Positions 11,904-23,930 of a DNA stretch of 64,000 nt are shown in pieces. How positions within the stretch are numbered: the stretch's first letter is position 1; each line of letters begins with the position of its first letter. Origin of the DNA: Epiperipatus broadwayi (taxonomy: Eukaryota; Onychophora; Udeonychophora; Euonychophora; Peripatidae); contig JAQFVV010006208.1 in the NCBI GenBank assembly GCA_028023455.1, positions 9,590,963-9,654,962 of the forward strand, given 5' to 3'. The translations under genes and the position numbers were made by a program. The notes below the pieces were generated by a model. The model was not told the origin of the DNA. It saw nothing but the letters and a program-made list of their open reading frames with translations, and ran no database searches.

Positions 11904-13445
11904 TATTTAAACATTATAAATAAGACATTTATTTTATATAGCGCAATGTTTTTAAACTGTAAATAGTAATAATCAGTCTCATTAAGCTAATGCACATGTG
12001 CTTTGTGGATTTTTTAAACTATAAATGAATATTCTCACTTTCCAAACACAAGATAAAGTCTTTGTGAAAAGATAGGATGAATCCATCTATCCTTTCAACC
12101 CAAACGTTTAAGTATGGACAAATCTTAAGCATTTGGAAATGAGAGCATGAAGATATTAAACAATCACTTTAAAATACTTTTGCTATGCCTGAATGAATGA
12201 TGCTTGCGAAATTTACTAGAATTTATGAAACGTTATTCTTAATGATACGTTATTCTTAGTTGAAATTAAACATATGTAAATAAGATTTATTTTATATAGT
12301 ACAATGTTTTTAAACTGTAAATAGCAACAATCAGCCATTAAGCTAATTCACATGTGCTTTGTGGATGTTTTTAAACTATAAATAAATATTCTCACTTTCC
12401 AAACACAAGATAAAGTCTTTGTGAAAAAATAGAATGAATCCATCTATCCTTTCAACCCAAACGTTTAAGTATGGACAAATCTTAAGCATTTGGAAATGAG
12501 AGCATGAAGATATTAAACAATCACTTTAAAATACTTTTGCTATGCCTGAATGAATGATGCTTGCGAAATTTACTAGAATTTATGAAACGTTATTCTTAAT
12601 GATACGTTATTCTTAGTTGAAATTAAACATATGTAAATAAGATTTATTTTATATAGTACAATGTTTTTAAACTGTAAATAGCAACAATCAGCCATTAAGC
12701 TAATTCACATGTGCTTTGTGGATGTTTTTAAACTATAAATAAATATTCTCACTTTCCAAACACAAGATAAAGTCTTTGTGAAAAAATAGAATGAATCCAT
12801 CTATCCTTTCAACCCCAAATGTTTAAATATGGGCAAATCTTAAGCATTTGGAAATGACAGCGTGAAGTTATTAAACAATCACTTTAAATTATCTTTACTA
12901 TCTTCATGTTCTCATTTCCAAATGCTTAAGATTTGCCCATACTTAAATGTTTGGGTTGAAAGGATAGATGGATTCATTCTATCTTTTCACAAAGACTTTA
13001 TCTTGTGTGAAAGTGAGAATATTCATTTGTAGTTTAAAAAAATCCACAAAGCACATGTGCATTAGCTTCATGGCTGATTATTACTATTTACAGTTTAAAA
13101 ACATTGCACTATATCAAATAAATGTCTTATTTACATATGTTTAATTTCAACTAAGAATGACGTATTGTAAATTCCAGTAAATTTCGCAAGCATCATTCAT
13201 TCAGGCATAGTAAAAGTAATTTAAAGTGATTGTTTAATATCTTCATACTCTCATTTCCAAATGCTTAAGATTTGCCCATACTTAAATATTTGGGTTGAAA
13301 GGATAGATGGATTCATTCTATCTTTTCACAAAGATTTTATCTGGTGTTTGGAAAGTGAGAGTATTCATTTATAGTTAAAAAAAATCCACAAAGCACATAT
13401 GCATTAGCTTAATGGCTGATTATTACTATTTAAACATTATAAATA
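11904..13445. mobile_element. Family D composite array: three direct plus two inverted units, with TSD
   Basis: Direct units start CAATGTTTTTAAACTG at 11944, 12302 and 12659 (spacing 358 and 357 bp), the first two nearly identical over long stretches. From about 12890 the same sequence continues inverted for nearly two units, making a 1.5-kb palindrome. The whole block is bounded by a perfect 19-bp direct repeat, TATTTAAACATTATAAATA, at 11904-11922 and 13427-13445, which suggests a single insertion of a preassembled multimer. Parts of the 19-mer resemble unit sequence, so chance derivation is not excluded. No protein or clear hammerhead core is present. Confidence 0.75.
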
Positions 13446-14371
13446 TTGTGTATGTTTATAAAACATTCTCAAAATGTTATTATAATTATTTAGAAACTAG
13501 TTGATTTAAATAGAATATCATTAAATATTAACATAAATTTACATTACTGTAAATAATATTAGATTAGTAAAAGTATATCAGAACTTAGTTACTTGTTGAT
13601 TCGAATTTGATTTAATTCAATTATAAATTAAATAGATGTCTTAGGCATACATCATTGTTTTGGATAATGGCATATGATGTTACTGTTTATCATAGTACCT
13701 TTTGGGATCATGAAAAGATTTGGTGATATTTGAAGTGATGATCTTGTTTGCTTGTTTTTGTTTTAAGTACTATCTGAATAAATTATCGTGTAGTGGACAA
13801 TCTAAATATTTATGTATTGGAAATATTGTTATTGCCTAGCATGACCAATGACTGAGCTAGATAATTTTACACAGATTCTAACAGAGTTACTATTTGTTGA
13901 TGCATGTTTTGCTCCGTTATAAATAATAAAAATCTTAAGGATATTTCTTCATGACCTTTTATTTTTATATATAGTGTCACTAATAAGTGGTTGTCTAAAA
14001 ATCATTAGGGCATTTTTTTTTTATTTTGTGACTAATGCTGGTTGGACAAATGTAGAGATATAATGAGGTAGAAGATTCATTATTATTGTTATAAAATAGC
14101 TAGCAAATTCTGGACAATGATGGTTATCTACAGATGGTGATTGTTATGAAATGCCAAATCAACTTTAAGGCTGTTATAAAATGGCACTCTGTATTTAAGT
14201 TAGATTTATATTGGTATGAATGATGTCTCAATTCTGAAACATAGTAAAGTTTTTATATTCTCATATCATATTATAATCAATATTCCATTACAAAATGATG
14301 ACCAATGATGCAGTTATGTTTTATTCAGATTATATTGATCATTTCCCAGTATCATCATTTTTATCATGTTA
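13446..14371. other. A+T-rich intergenic DNA, nothing recognised
   Basis: No open frame with recognisable motifs, no repeat shared with other parts of the window, and no RNA gene was seen. Confidence 0.5.
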
Positions 14372-14509
14372 CAATACATACAAAATTACATTTCAACTGT
14401 CCTGCAGCCTTCTTCAGAGCCACTTTAATTTTTAAAAAAAATTAATGTAAAAGTGGCTCTGAAGAAGACTGCAAGACAGTTGAAACATAATTATGTATGC
14501 ATATACGTA
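14372..14509. repeat. Foldback repeat with hammerhead-like core
   Basis: Arms 14372-14427 and 14451-14509 are inverted copies around a T/A spacer. In the right arm CTGAAGA (14459-14465) is followed by GACTG CAAGA CAGTT, then GAA, then a self-complementary ACATAATTATGT and A. This fits hammerhead core plus stems II and III. Stem I is essentially absent (two possible pairs). The 76-residue minus frame here is a by-product. Confidence 0.5.
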
Positions 14510-15371
14510 CAATAGTAGGTTTTTTTGCTAAAAAATGTTCAAAGCAGAGTGGATAAATTGCATCTATATAAGATATTACAGCAAAATAAAGGAAATGGTG
14601 AAATTGGTAATTAATCATATTGTAATAGTTTGAGCATGGAGGTAGATATAATGGAAAGATAAAAAGAAACACCCAAAGTAATTAAAATTAATAAGAGCAT
14701 AAGTCAAAAGTCAGCATTGGAAGCAAATAATAAACAATACATAAGTTGCAAGCACAACACAATATAGCATAACCAGCACCAATCCTTAAGAAAACCAATG
14801 AACAAGTTTGTAACTGGAATTAAAAGAGGTATTCTGTAAAACCTAGGCTAATTATCTTCTAGCCAATGCCAAACTTAGAGCATAATATAAAACAATCATC
14901 AACATTTAAACTCCACACGCACATGTTTAAGTGCCAAAATATCTACAGAAATAAATATTGTAAAGCAGGAATCTTGATATCGTACTGGTCTTTATCATTG
15001 TTCTGACCATATGGCACCAGCAGTAAACTGGCCATTTATAAAATAGAATGGAGTGGTTTTTGTCTCTGCACTACATACAACCACAGCTATATATTATGAA
15101 CACCATTGCGCTTCAATTAACTTGGGATTGCAGCTTCTAGAGACTGTGATTGTGAACAAGAGAAAATACAAATGTATAAGCTTAATCTATTTTAATACTG
15201 AATAAAATTGCCGAGATAACTTCAAATCCCTTTAAACACAAATTCATAATAAAGTCAGTCACACACACTGGTAATTTACAATGCAGGTAGCTAAAAGAAT
15301 AAAGATATCAAAAAAATAATTCCAGAAAGTATTATTTTTTAAACAATTATATAAGAAGGTTAGACAGTAAA
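14510..15371. other. Intergenic DNA, no gene seen
   Basis: No open frame with recognisable motifs is present. The sequence is A-rich with scattered short repeats only. Confidence 0.5.
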
Positions 15372-15381
15372 TGAATAAAAA

Positions 15382-16082
15382 GCAGGCAAAATTCTCCATA
15401 CAGTAGCGCCACTCAGTTTCAACCATGGTAATCAAAGGATGCTAGAAGGCTTGTGCATAAAGTCCCTATCTAATGCCTACTCATCCAATATCCCCAGACT
15501 AGTTTCTGGCATCCATTGATTACTCTGGTTGGCACTGAGTGGCGCTACTGTATGGAGAGTTTTGCCTGTTTTAATAACAGATATGAGCTGCCATAAGAAA
15601 CAGTGATCATGTGATGTTTAGTGGTTTAACACCAATCCTGGCTAATAGGATAGTGGTGGCTATGGTTGTTAAAGAGCCAAAGACACCAAAATGTATGGGT
15701 ACTGAACTGAGTCCAGACCAATATGATTATATAAGCTATTGAGCTTAGATTGAAAATATTATTGTGTTTTCAATTTTATTCTCATTGTTTTGTAGTTAGG
15801 TAGAGTTAAAAGGTGGCTGCTGGAGGGTTGCATTAGATCCTAAGATCTAGGTACAGTGCTCTCAGATCCAAAGCTCCTCGCTGATAAAGGTCCAAGCCAT
15901 TAGTCTGGGGATATTGGATGAGTAGGCATTAGATAGGGATTTTATGCACAAGCCTTTTTGGCATTCATTGATTACTCTGGTTGGCACTGAGTGGCATTAT
16001 TGTATGGAGAATTTTGCCTGTTTTAATAACAGATATGTGCTAGCATAAGAAATGGTGATCACGTGATGTTTAGTGGTTTAAA
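15382..16082. mobile_element. Family A compound foldback element
   Basis: A compact hairpin (15384-15567) with ends AGGCAAAATTCTCC and its complement is followed directly by a nearly full family A unit. That unit carries an A-box-like TAGGATAGTGG, a T-arm-like segment and a dead ribozyme remnant near 15866-15920 (core CTGATAA, GAAAC lost). It ends in GATGTTTAGTGGTTTA. GAATAAAAA flanks the block at 15373-15381 and 16083-16091, supporting a single insertion. Confidence 0.75.
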
Positions 16083-16091
16083 GAATAAAAA

Positions 16092-17430
16092 AATGATAAT
16101 ATGATAAACTGTTAAGTTTTACATACACTTTGATACAATGCATATGATTTTATATAACCCATGTAATTATTATTCCCATATGATTGTTTTAAATAATGAC
16201 CAATTTAATCTAAAAAGTTATTCCCTTACAATAATCAAACCCTAAAGAAACATTTTACAACAAAGACAAAAATAACATTATTTTAAATCTTCTCATTTTT
16301 TCTAAAAAAATAAGATCTGACACCATTTTGAAACATACACACGCACACACTCTTTTTCAATCAAACAAAAAAAAATGATTCATTATTTTCAATTATTATT
16401 TTCTGTTGAAAAAATATTTATAAATATAAATGTGTACCTTACCATACCTTATTACCATGGATTTTTTTTAAGTTTTTTTGTTTTTAGTTAGCTGATTGAA
16501 AGTTTCTTTCTATAACTTTTGAAGTTAACAGTTATGTCTCTTGGTTCCAGTTTTTTTGTCATTTTCTCAAATAGTTATTTTATCCATTTAGTTTTTCTTC
16601 TTTTCTTTTCTAGCTCTAATTTTCAGCTTAATAATTATTTCATTCCATATAAATTTACATTTTCAATTTAATAATCCTTTTCATTATCAATTCTGTCATT
16701 TAACTTTTTCTTTTTTTGTAGCTCCAGTTTTCAGTCTACTAATTGTAATTTCAAATTAATACAGGTTTCACTTTAATAAGTATTTTAATTTCAGTTTTTT
16801 CATTATCTTTCCTTCTTGTAGCTCCAAATTTCTAGTATAATAATTCCAATGTCAGATTAACGGTAGCAAAACTGTCATGGTTTTGGATAAATTATTACGT
16901 AAGGCTTGTTGAAAGTTTTTCTGAAGGGTATTTTCCTTTTCCTACATTCTTTTTATGAAATTGTTTACTTAGCTGGGTTGATAATGCATAGCTTTCAATT
17001 AAAGCTTAGCACGTGGTTCTTTTAAGTTCAAATTACCAGGCTTAGCTTCTTACTCTTCATCTTGTCATATCTGAACTGATAATGACTTGTCTACTGTCTT
17101 TTTTTAAAAAAACAACCTTTATAATATTCCATCCAATCACAGAACCATCTTAGAAATGAGAGCAATAGATCATGACCAATTGATCTTTTTACGAAAAGAT
17201 TATCACACTTTTCTACTAAAAATTATATTTTGTAAAAATTGCATATGAGTTTGTGCACTCCAGATTGTTTTTAGATCACGTACTGGTAACGGAAAAATTT
17301 AACTAAAAAATTAACAAAATGGCGATCGATAAAATTCCAAGAAATATTTTCAGATTGCAAATATTTCTAGATAAGAGACCTTACCTTATTGGAGAAGGTA
17401 ATTAATTGTTACAGTTATCAGAAAGCTATA
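16092..17430. other. Intergenic DNA, C/T-rich simple tracts
   Basis: No gene is recognised. It contains a short CACA run near 16338 and long T-rich stretches with recurring TTTCTAG/TTTTTTGT-type words. Frames are closed by many stops. Confidence 0.45.
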
Positions 17431-17965
17431 AAAGGAATATGTAACAAGTATGTCAGGCCATTCGAGTGCATCTCCAGCTGATTCTCCTGTTCAATTCCGG
17501 TAGGAGAGATCTAGTGTCAGTGTTTCGGTTAATGTCCAGTGCTCAGTGGAAATGTAGTTCATGGGCATAGCTGAATAGGCCCACAGAGATTGGGAGACCG
17601 TAGCCTAAGGAAACTGTCTGGATAGCAGCTAAATAGAGAGTTGAGTTTTTAGCGTTTTTCAAGTGGACTGTTGCAGAGATGGAAGCTGTAAGAAGCGTAT
17701 AGTTGGTCGCAGTAGCTATGCTATGATGTATTCGTGTATAGATAAACTGGACCGGGACAAAGGTGTGCATAAACCTACTTTGTAGCAGCCAGCCTGAATG
17801 TACATCGAGGGAATTGAACATTAGCGAACTGTAGCGATAGCGTTGTTACAAACTATTCGCTATTCTGATTACTTAAAATATTGTCTTATTGTATATATTC
17901 ATTTGCTGGCCGCCCAGTCATACTTGCAGACACCGCATATTTATATGTAAATAAAAACATACTTC
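17431..17965. other. Less A+T-rich island of unknown origin
   Basis: Base composition is visibly richer in G and C than the surroundings. On the minus strand a 92-residue frame (17543-17821) is open but shows no motif. On the plus strand an AATAAA follows at about 17951. It could be a solo long terminal repeat, a promoter or first exon, or a fragment of an unrecognised element. No terminal direct repeat or second copy occurs in the window. Confidence 0.3.
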
Positions 17966-18351
17966 ATTTTTTTAGATTAAAAAATCCCAAATTATTGTTA
18001 TTGTTTTTTTTTCTTAACTACTTGAGATACAATATCCTATTTATACATTAATTTGTAAAATGTTATTTTTTTTAGAAGTAAAAAAAAAAAATCCCAATCT
18101 CTTTTAATTAGGTAATAAAAATATTTGGTACTTTCCAATTTTGCTCCATGCCACCATTTGAGGGCACTTATTTCCAATAGCCGGAGTTAATTATACAGTT
18201 GCAGGGACTAATGTTTAATGAAAGTAAATAAACCACATAGTTGTGACTTAAGCAAGGCAAAACTCCATACAGTAGTGCCACCCTGTGCCAACTAGAGTAA
18301 TCATTGGATGCCAGAAGGCTTGTGCATAAAATCCCTATTTAGTGCCTACTC

Positions 18352-18410
18352 ATCCAATATCCCAAGACTAGTTTCTGGCTTGTGGCCTTCATCAGTGAGG
18401 AGTCTTGGAT
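18352..18410 (-). ncRNA. Hammerhead ribozyme, family A
   Basis: On the minus strand: outer stem I ATCCAA, inner TCCTCA, core CTGATGA (plus 18389-18395), stem II GGC CACAA GCC flanked by A and A, core GAA, stem III ACTAGT (two to three pairs), cleavage C, then TTGGGA and TTGGAT closing stem I. Outer stem I pairs in all six positions and inner stem I in five of six. The A/A position next to the core is a family feature. Confidence 0.8.
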
Positions 18411-18717
18411 CTGAGAGCACTGGACCTAGATCTTAGGATCCAATGCAACCCTCCAGCAGCCACCTTTTATTTCTACTTAACTACAAAAATATGAGAATGA
18501 AATTGGAAAACATAATAATATATAGAGCCAAAAACACCAAAATATATGAGTGCTGAACTGAGTTCAGACCCATATGACTATATAAGCTATTGAGCTTAGA
18601 TTGAAAATATTATTGGGTTTTCAAATTTCATTCTCATAGTTTTTTAGTTAAGTAAAGATAAAAGGTGGCTGCTGGAGGGTTGCATTGGATCTTAAGATCT
18701 AGGTGCAGTGCTCTCAG

Positions 18718-18776
18718 ATCCAAGACTCCTCACTGATGAAGGCCACAAACCCAAAACTAGTCTGGGGATATTGGAT
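18718..18776 (+). pseudogene. Decayed family A hammerhead in the right arm
   Basis: CTGATGA (18733-18739) is kept, but the second core strand has changed from GAAA to AAAA and stem II no longer closes (GGCCACAAACCC). Stem I and the ACTAGTC segment are still present. It is the damaged partner of the minus-strand copy in the same element. Confidence 0.7.
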
Positions 18777-19075
18777 GAGTAGGCACTAGATAGGGATTTT
18801 ATGCACAAGCCTTCTGGCATCCATTGATTACTCTGGTTGGCACAGGGTGGCACTACTGTATGGAGAATTTTGCCTTGTTTAATAACAATTATGTGCTAGT
18901 ATAAGAGATGGTGATCATGTGATGTTTAATAGTTGTGAGTTGTGAATTTTTAAATTTATTGTATAAAAATACGACAAAATGATATGCTATGGCAAATCAG
19001 AATGCATTTCACAAATAAGTGATTACTTGCTCACTAAAATCAAAAGCTGCATTGATTGTCTTTTTATGCTCAAAA

Positions 19076-19325
19076 TGATGAGAATTTGTGATCTACCAGC
19101 CACAGAACATGAAGCAGTGGAATTTTTCCAAAGAAACCGTATCCTGCCCTCTCAAAAATCTGCACCAATGGCCATGATATGAAATTGTACTTTGCCCAAA
19201 CTCTGGAATGGCGATGTAATTTAAAAGTCTGCCAACGCTCTGTAGCACTATGTAAAGATACATGGTGGCGATAATTGCACCAAAAAGATTTATTTGTCAC
19301 AATTTTAGAAGCCATTACCAAAGTG
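19076..19325 (+). pseudogene. Merlin/ISXO2-like transposase N-terminus (degenerate)
   Basis: The first frame reads TEHEAVEFFQRNRILPSQ, the usual start of an ISXO2-like (Merlin) transposase. After a frameshift near 19150 the next frame reads CTNGHDMKLYF, then LEWRCNLKVC, then CKDTWWR, then a stop, then LHQKDLFVTILEAITK. The C-x3-GH-x-M, WRC-x4-C and TW spacing is the family's amino-terminal zinc-binding block. The catalytic domain is missing. It is a fossil of a DNA transposon; no terminal inverted repeats were identified. Confidence 0.75.
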
Positions 19326-19329
19326 TAAC

Positions 19330-21480
19330 TATTTTTTTTATTACTTTCATTTTTTTTTACTTTAATTAAACATTGGAATATAAAATTGTTTTCGTCTTTT
19401 TTACTTTCACTTTCATTAAATACTTCTGATTACGCTACATACTACCAATTTGTTAGTAATTAGTATTTTTTTATATATTCTTTGATTAAATACCAAATTA
19501 TTGTTTATGTCAATATATTAGTTAGTGCTTAAGTTTTTGGTTTTGTTTTTTACTTTAATTAAATGTTAGAATACAAAATTGTTGTGCGATCTTCTTTACT
19601 TCGACTGTCATTAAACATTAGTCCTTGCAAGTGTATAATTATCTCCAACTATTGAAAATAAGTGCCTTCATTAATGGCATAGGGCAAAATCGGAAAGTAC
19701 CAAATATTTTTCTCACATAAAAAATCTTAATATCTGCTGTGTCCAGTGACACTCTATTGCCTGCTGGATTGCAAACATAAATAACACAAGTAATTGCTAA
19801 TTAATGAGGCAGCTTGGCAAGTACATTTAAGTAACAATAACTTATTTACAGAGTTATACGAAGATAATCAATCTTGTTTAATATATACATATATGATTAT
19901 TATATACACATGCTACATAAATAACAATAAGGGCCCGAGGGAATAACAAAATAACAATAAGATCAATATGACCTGTTTACAGTTCCTAAGTTTACTTTTG
20001 AACATCTGGAGATAAACTTCTCTGCAAGGCTAAAAGAAGGAGGGAGCTGACTGGGGCACCTGAGGAAATGGCACACCTGCCTTTCAAGAGCTTCACTTAG
20101 CAAGTGAGCTGTCTCAGTTCTATTCTAGATCTGTTTCCTCTTCTCATTTTTAGTGTAGACTCCCTTGATTGATCATCCGCTGTCCATGTGGTGGTCATCT
20201 CTTGAGTTACCATATTCGATCCCTGATCAGAGAATGCAATTACCATTGAATTGTCTATTTTAAACAATGTTTCTATTATCATTAAATCTGATCAGGAACT
20301 AAACATTCAGGGTTGCAATGGCTTTGTTTGCATTATCTTAATCCTTTGCTGTATTCATCTAACTTTCTTGATAAGTTAGTTTATAGTTTTTCCTTTAATT
20401 AAACTATTTAATTAGCCTAATTGCTTTTATAAAATATTGTGAATGCCGTTGGCATCCACACATATACATTTAGTTTACCATTACAATATCATTTATAGTA
20501 CTTATTTTATGTATATATATACAAGTATATACACACATTTAGCAATCCGTTTAGTTTTATAAATATAATTATTATTAACTAATAATATGTATTTTGTGTA
20601 TACATAAATATACACACACATTTAGCAATATCTCATTTTTCAAAAATAAATAAACAAATAAAACTACTGAAAAGAAAAAAGATTACTCCATTCTTTTCTT
20701 TTTTTCACAATGGTACTCAATAAAAGGTAAACATTTATCACAGTATTGAAAATATTTTGAATCTGTTACATATTCATTTCATGGATGTAGGCTTTTAATA
20801 ATTGTAATCTAGCTAAATTCATAGTATAAAACTATGTTAAACTGAAGCTGACATGATAAGAAAGAATTTTCATCCCTCCATCTCCTCTAAATGAAAATAA
20901 AATGATTGATCCAGATGAAAAGAATATTTTATCCTGATTACATTCCCTATTTATTTATTTGTCATTTACCCATTAAGTATAAAGTATAAGGCTATTATTA
21001 ATATTTTCTCCTTGTATCTTTTTTGTGATACCTGATATTGTATACTATCCTAATGCTCTTTATCCAATATTTATGCAACATGACATCCTTATATCCTTGG
21101 AAATTTTTATAGTTTTTGTGACAGGCAAATGGCATCTTATAGTACTCTTTTACTCTGTTTAGTGAAAAACAGTTTTCTCTACTATCAAACTATTCCAAAG
21201 GAGTCACTCTTAAATCTCTTTATTTTAAAATATCTATTGCATTAGTCTCACCTTTTTTGTGCCAATTAGTTTTTGTAAGCTTGTCTTCTCCTTATAACCC
21301 CAAGCACTAACTTTAATCAATATTGCTTCTCACCTTCATTAATTTTACCCTAGGTAATATCTCTTCACACAGATCTTTCACATACAATCTTTCTCAATTT
21401 TCATCTATCTCAAATTTTCACTTAACTCTTCTTGAGTTGTTTTCATACTTCTTGTGAGTCTACATTTCTTAAGTATTTTT
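19330..21480. other. Intergenic DNA, unresolved element at 19.7-20.4 kb
   Basis: A moderately G/C-richer stretch at about 19740-20330 contains short open frames (61 residues on minus at 20097-20282) without recognisable motifs. It may be part of an unrecognised retroelement. The rest is A+T-rich with no gene. Confidence 0.35.
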
Positions 21481-21612
21481 CTGTTTCCTTCTTAATCCTT
21501 GATACTTAATTCTGTATTTGTCATATTACACTTTCATTTACTCTTTCTGTTTCCTGCTTAATCCTTGATACTTAATTCTGTATTTGTCATATTACACTTT
21601 CATTTACTCTTT
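21481..21612 (+). repeat. 66-bp tandem duplication
   Basis: Two nearly identical 66-bp units start CTGTTTCC at 21481 and 21547 and share CTTAATCCTTGATAC and GTCATATTACAC. Only one or two differences are seen, so the duplication is recent. Confidence 0.85.
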
Positions 21613-21857
21613 CAGAAATCCTATCAATTCTTTCTTTTCATTCTTCCTCTTGTAAATTCCAATTGTTCATCCTATTCAGTATTTGATCTATTCTTTCATC
21701 TTCCCCTTGAATTATATCCAACATATGATCCATAATATCTACCATTTTTATTCTGCTTCTTTGTATCTATCTTCATTATTTGAATTATATTCTGGATAGC
21801 TTTCTGAAAATTCTGGTTTATTTTTTATCTATTTTTTCCTCAATGTGTAATAAGAAA

Positions 21858-22062
21858 TGTGGACTTAATCAGTGAAGTATTGAATAGCTTCACGCTCGCA
21901 GATCAAACCGCTTCAGCTTCACCTATTTAAATAGAAAGTAGGTTGAAGTAAAGAAGTTCCCCTCTTTTCTTCCATAGTATAAGCTTGTGGTTAAAACACC
22001 TGTAGAGGTCCCTATTATCGCATTTTATACGCATATTATCGAGGTTATAGCCTCAGTAAATA
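21858..22062. mobile_element. Family C, single half element
   Basis: This corresponds to one arm plus spacer of the C element at 4.6 kb: GACTTAATCAGTGAAG, GTAGGTTGAAGTAAAGAAG, CCTGTAGAGGTCCCTA and a terminal AGGTTATAGCCTCAGTAAA. The opposite arm is missing. Confidence 0.65.
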
Positions 22063-22069
22063 TTAACAT

Positions 22070-23351
22070 GAATGATATATTTTGATGTCTTTTTTTTGTC
22101 TTATTTTCTATTGTTCTCCTCCATTGTTCAAATTATATTCTGCGTAGCTTCTTGAATATTCTAATTTATTTTTAACATCTTTTTTTGTAATTTCCTTCAT
22201 GTTAACAACATCTTTTGATCATCATTTTCTATTTTTTTAGCAGCATTTCTTCTCTTTGTTGATTGCTTTTTTTAATTTTGCAACAACTGATTTTGCTCAC
22301 CACTTTATTCTATTTTCTTTATCAGCTTATTTCACATTTGATATGGCATGGCCATTTCCTTTATTCTGTAAGCTCTTTTAATATAGTGTTGGCCTTTTCC
22401 ATGATCAGACTCTTTTTCTACATTTTTCAATTTTGCTCTTGTCACCATGTAAGTTTCTACTCAATTACGTTTAACACAAACAAAAAGAATTTAAATTTGT
22501 AAAAAGAATTTAAATTTTTAAATAATATTTCATAAAATAAGATTCACATCACCTTCCCTGCCATACAAACTCTCAATGTTATCTAATATCCCTGACTATT
22601 CTTTCTTTGAATTTAACTAACACAACGCCTGCCTTTATCTACCTAGTCTAATTTATTTCTCCTTACTTTATTTTCTATTTTTATTTTGTTCATGCACATG
22701 TGAGTGATGTTCTCATCCATTTTTTTATAATTAAATGTTTAAAATAATGTTCACATATCAAACTTTTTATTCCATACGTTTTTAAAGATTTGACTGGCAT
22801 GTGATAGCTAAAAGAATGAATAGTGACCTGCAATCCTTTGACAGATAGAAAAATTCAACCAATAGAAAATAAGTACATGATGCAGCATGACCAATCACAA
22901 AATCTGTCTCAATTTAGACACTATAAGCTATTTACAACCTTAATTATGAGATAATAAAGTTTTTGCAAAGCCTTGCTCCCTTGAGTCTTAGAGGTTGAGA
23001 AATACAAAACTTAAAAATTATGCACTGCTTAATTTTGAGACTTGGAGTTTGGTGTAGGGCTATGTTAACTGGTCATGAAAAATGTATAAAAACTTGATAG
23101 TGAGTTGGTATAGTGTTGAGACAGAATACTGCATGGAGTTGGATGAAAACATTGAATCTTTGAGCCAATGATCAAATCCTCCATCTAACATCAATACTGA
23201 AAGCACAACTAAATTAACTCTAACAGCTAAAAACTTTATTCAATCTCCAAATATCTTTCTTTTTATTTCTGTTCTATTTTAAATATGAACTCTTTCCACA
23301 TGTATATTACCATCATATTTTATAGTCTAAAAAATAATTAATTTATCATTT
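22070..23351. other. Intergenic DNA, T-rich, no gene seen
   Basis: Long T/C-rich stretches give a hydrophobic 79-residue plus frame (22263-22502) that shows no motif and is probably spurious. Confidence 0.45.
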
Positions 23352-23930
23352 AATAGCAAGAAAATCAAGTCATACATCACGTGACTTAATAAGTTTGTAT
23401 TTACAGATGTAAATATAATAAGCTTGCTAATAGCTCTCAACAAGCTTTATTTTTGGTAAATGCCACTTGTTTAGAACTATTAGCATGCTCATTACATTTA
23501 CATTTGTAAATACAAGCTTATTAAATTAAGTAATGACTTGATTTCCTTACTATTATAGTTTGCCTTTTGAGGCTTTGATAATGTTGTGTTGCTAAGGCTA
23601 TTATGCTAGATCTGAATTTTATTCAATCCCATATAGCTATTTAAGTTAGACAGTTGGACTTGAAGACATATAGATGTCTGAAATTTTTAGATTTTCTACT
23701 TAATAGTTAAGTATTCAATAAATGCTGGGTTTGAGTTTGTATTTGGGATCTAGTGTCTAAATGCCCTAGCCTCAATGATGAGAGCCATCAGCTCAAAACT
23801 GGATTGGGAATAGGGATAATTCTAGATAAAGATTTTAAATATTGTCTCTTGTGGTCATATTGGAAAAAAAAAGCTTTTTTAGAGCTCTTAGAACGCTCAT
23901 TGTATTTCTCATTTAATATAAAATTATCCA
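23352..23930 (+). mobile_element. Family F element with foldback head and dead ribozyme
   Basis: Inverted arms 23352-23455 and 23467-23566 precede the family body (CCCATATAGCTATTTAAG, then GGGATCTAGTGTCTAA). At 23775 the ribozyme region reads ATGATGA, stem II GAGC CATCA GCTC (four pairs), then AAAAC. The first core base and the G of GAAA are mutated, so it should be inactive. The intact stem II shows what the family ancestor looked like. Confidence 0.7.

Larger units (their letters stand above)
18247..18928. mobile_element. Family A foldback element with 10-bp TSD
   Basis: Left arm (18254 onward) and right arm (to 18876) are long inverted copies with the family end AAGGCAAAACTCC and its complement. 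The tail TAATAACAATTATGTG and GATCATGTGATGTTTA follows on the right. ATAGTTGTGA occurs at 18237-18246 and 18929-18938 as a target duplication. Both arms carry the hammerhead segment in opposite orientations: the left one (minus strand) keeps its core, the right one does not. Both arms share the CCCTGTGCC variant, unlike family copies elsewhere. Confidence 0.8.

Noticed and set aside
11923-13426. CCTGAATGAATGATG..GCGAAATTTAC in family D as a hammerhead core
   Set aside because: The core needs an extra base, stem II would be only two pairs, and the flanks for stem I are not complementary.
17543-17821. 92-residue minus frame as a gene
   Set aside because: No domain or splice context was found. 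The region is a less A+T-rich island of uncertain origin, possibly a solo LTR, but terminal repeats were not found.
15384-18876. Family A as a classical DNA transposon or MITE
   Set aside because: Long inverted ends suggested this, but the 9-13 bp variable target duplications, tandem arrays and ribozyme content fit RNA-mediated movement better.
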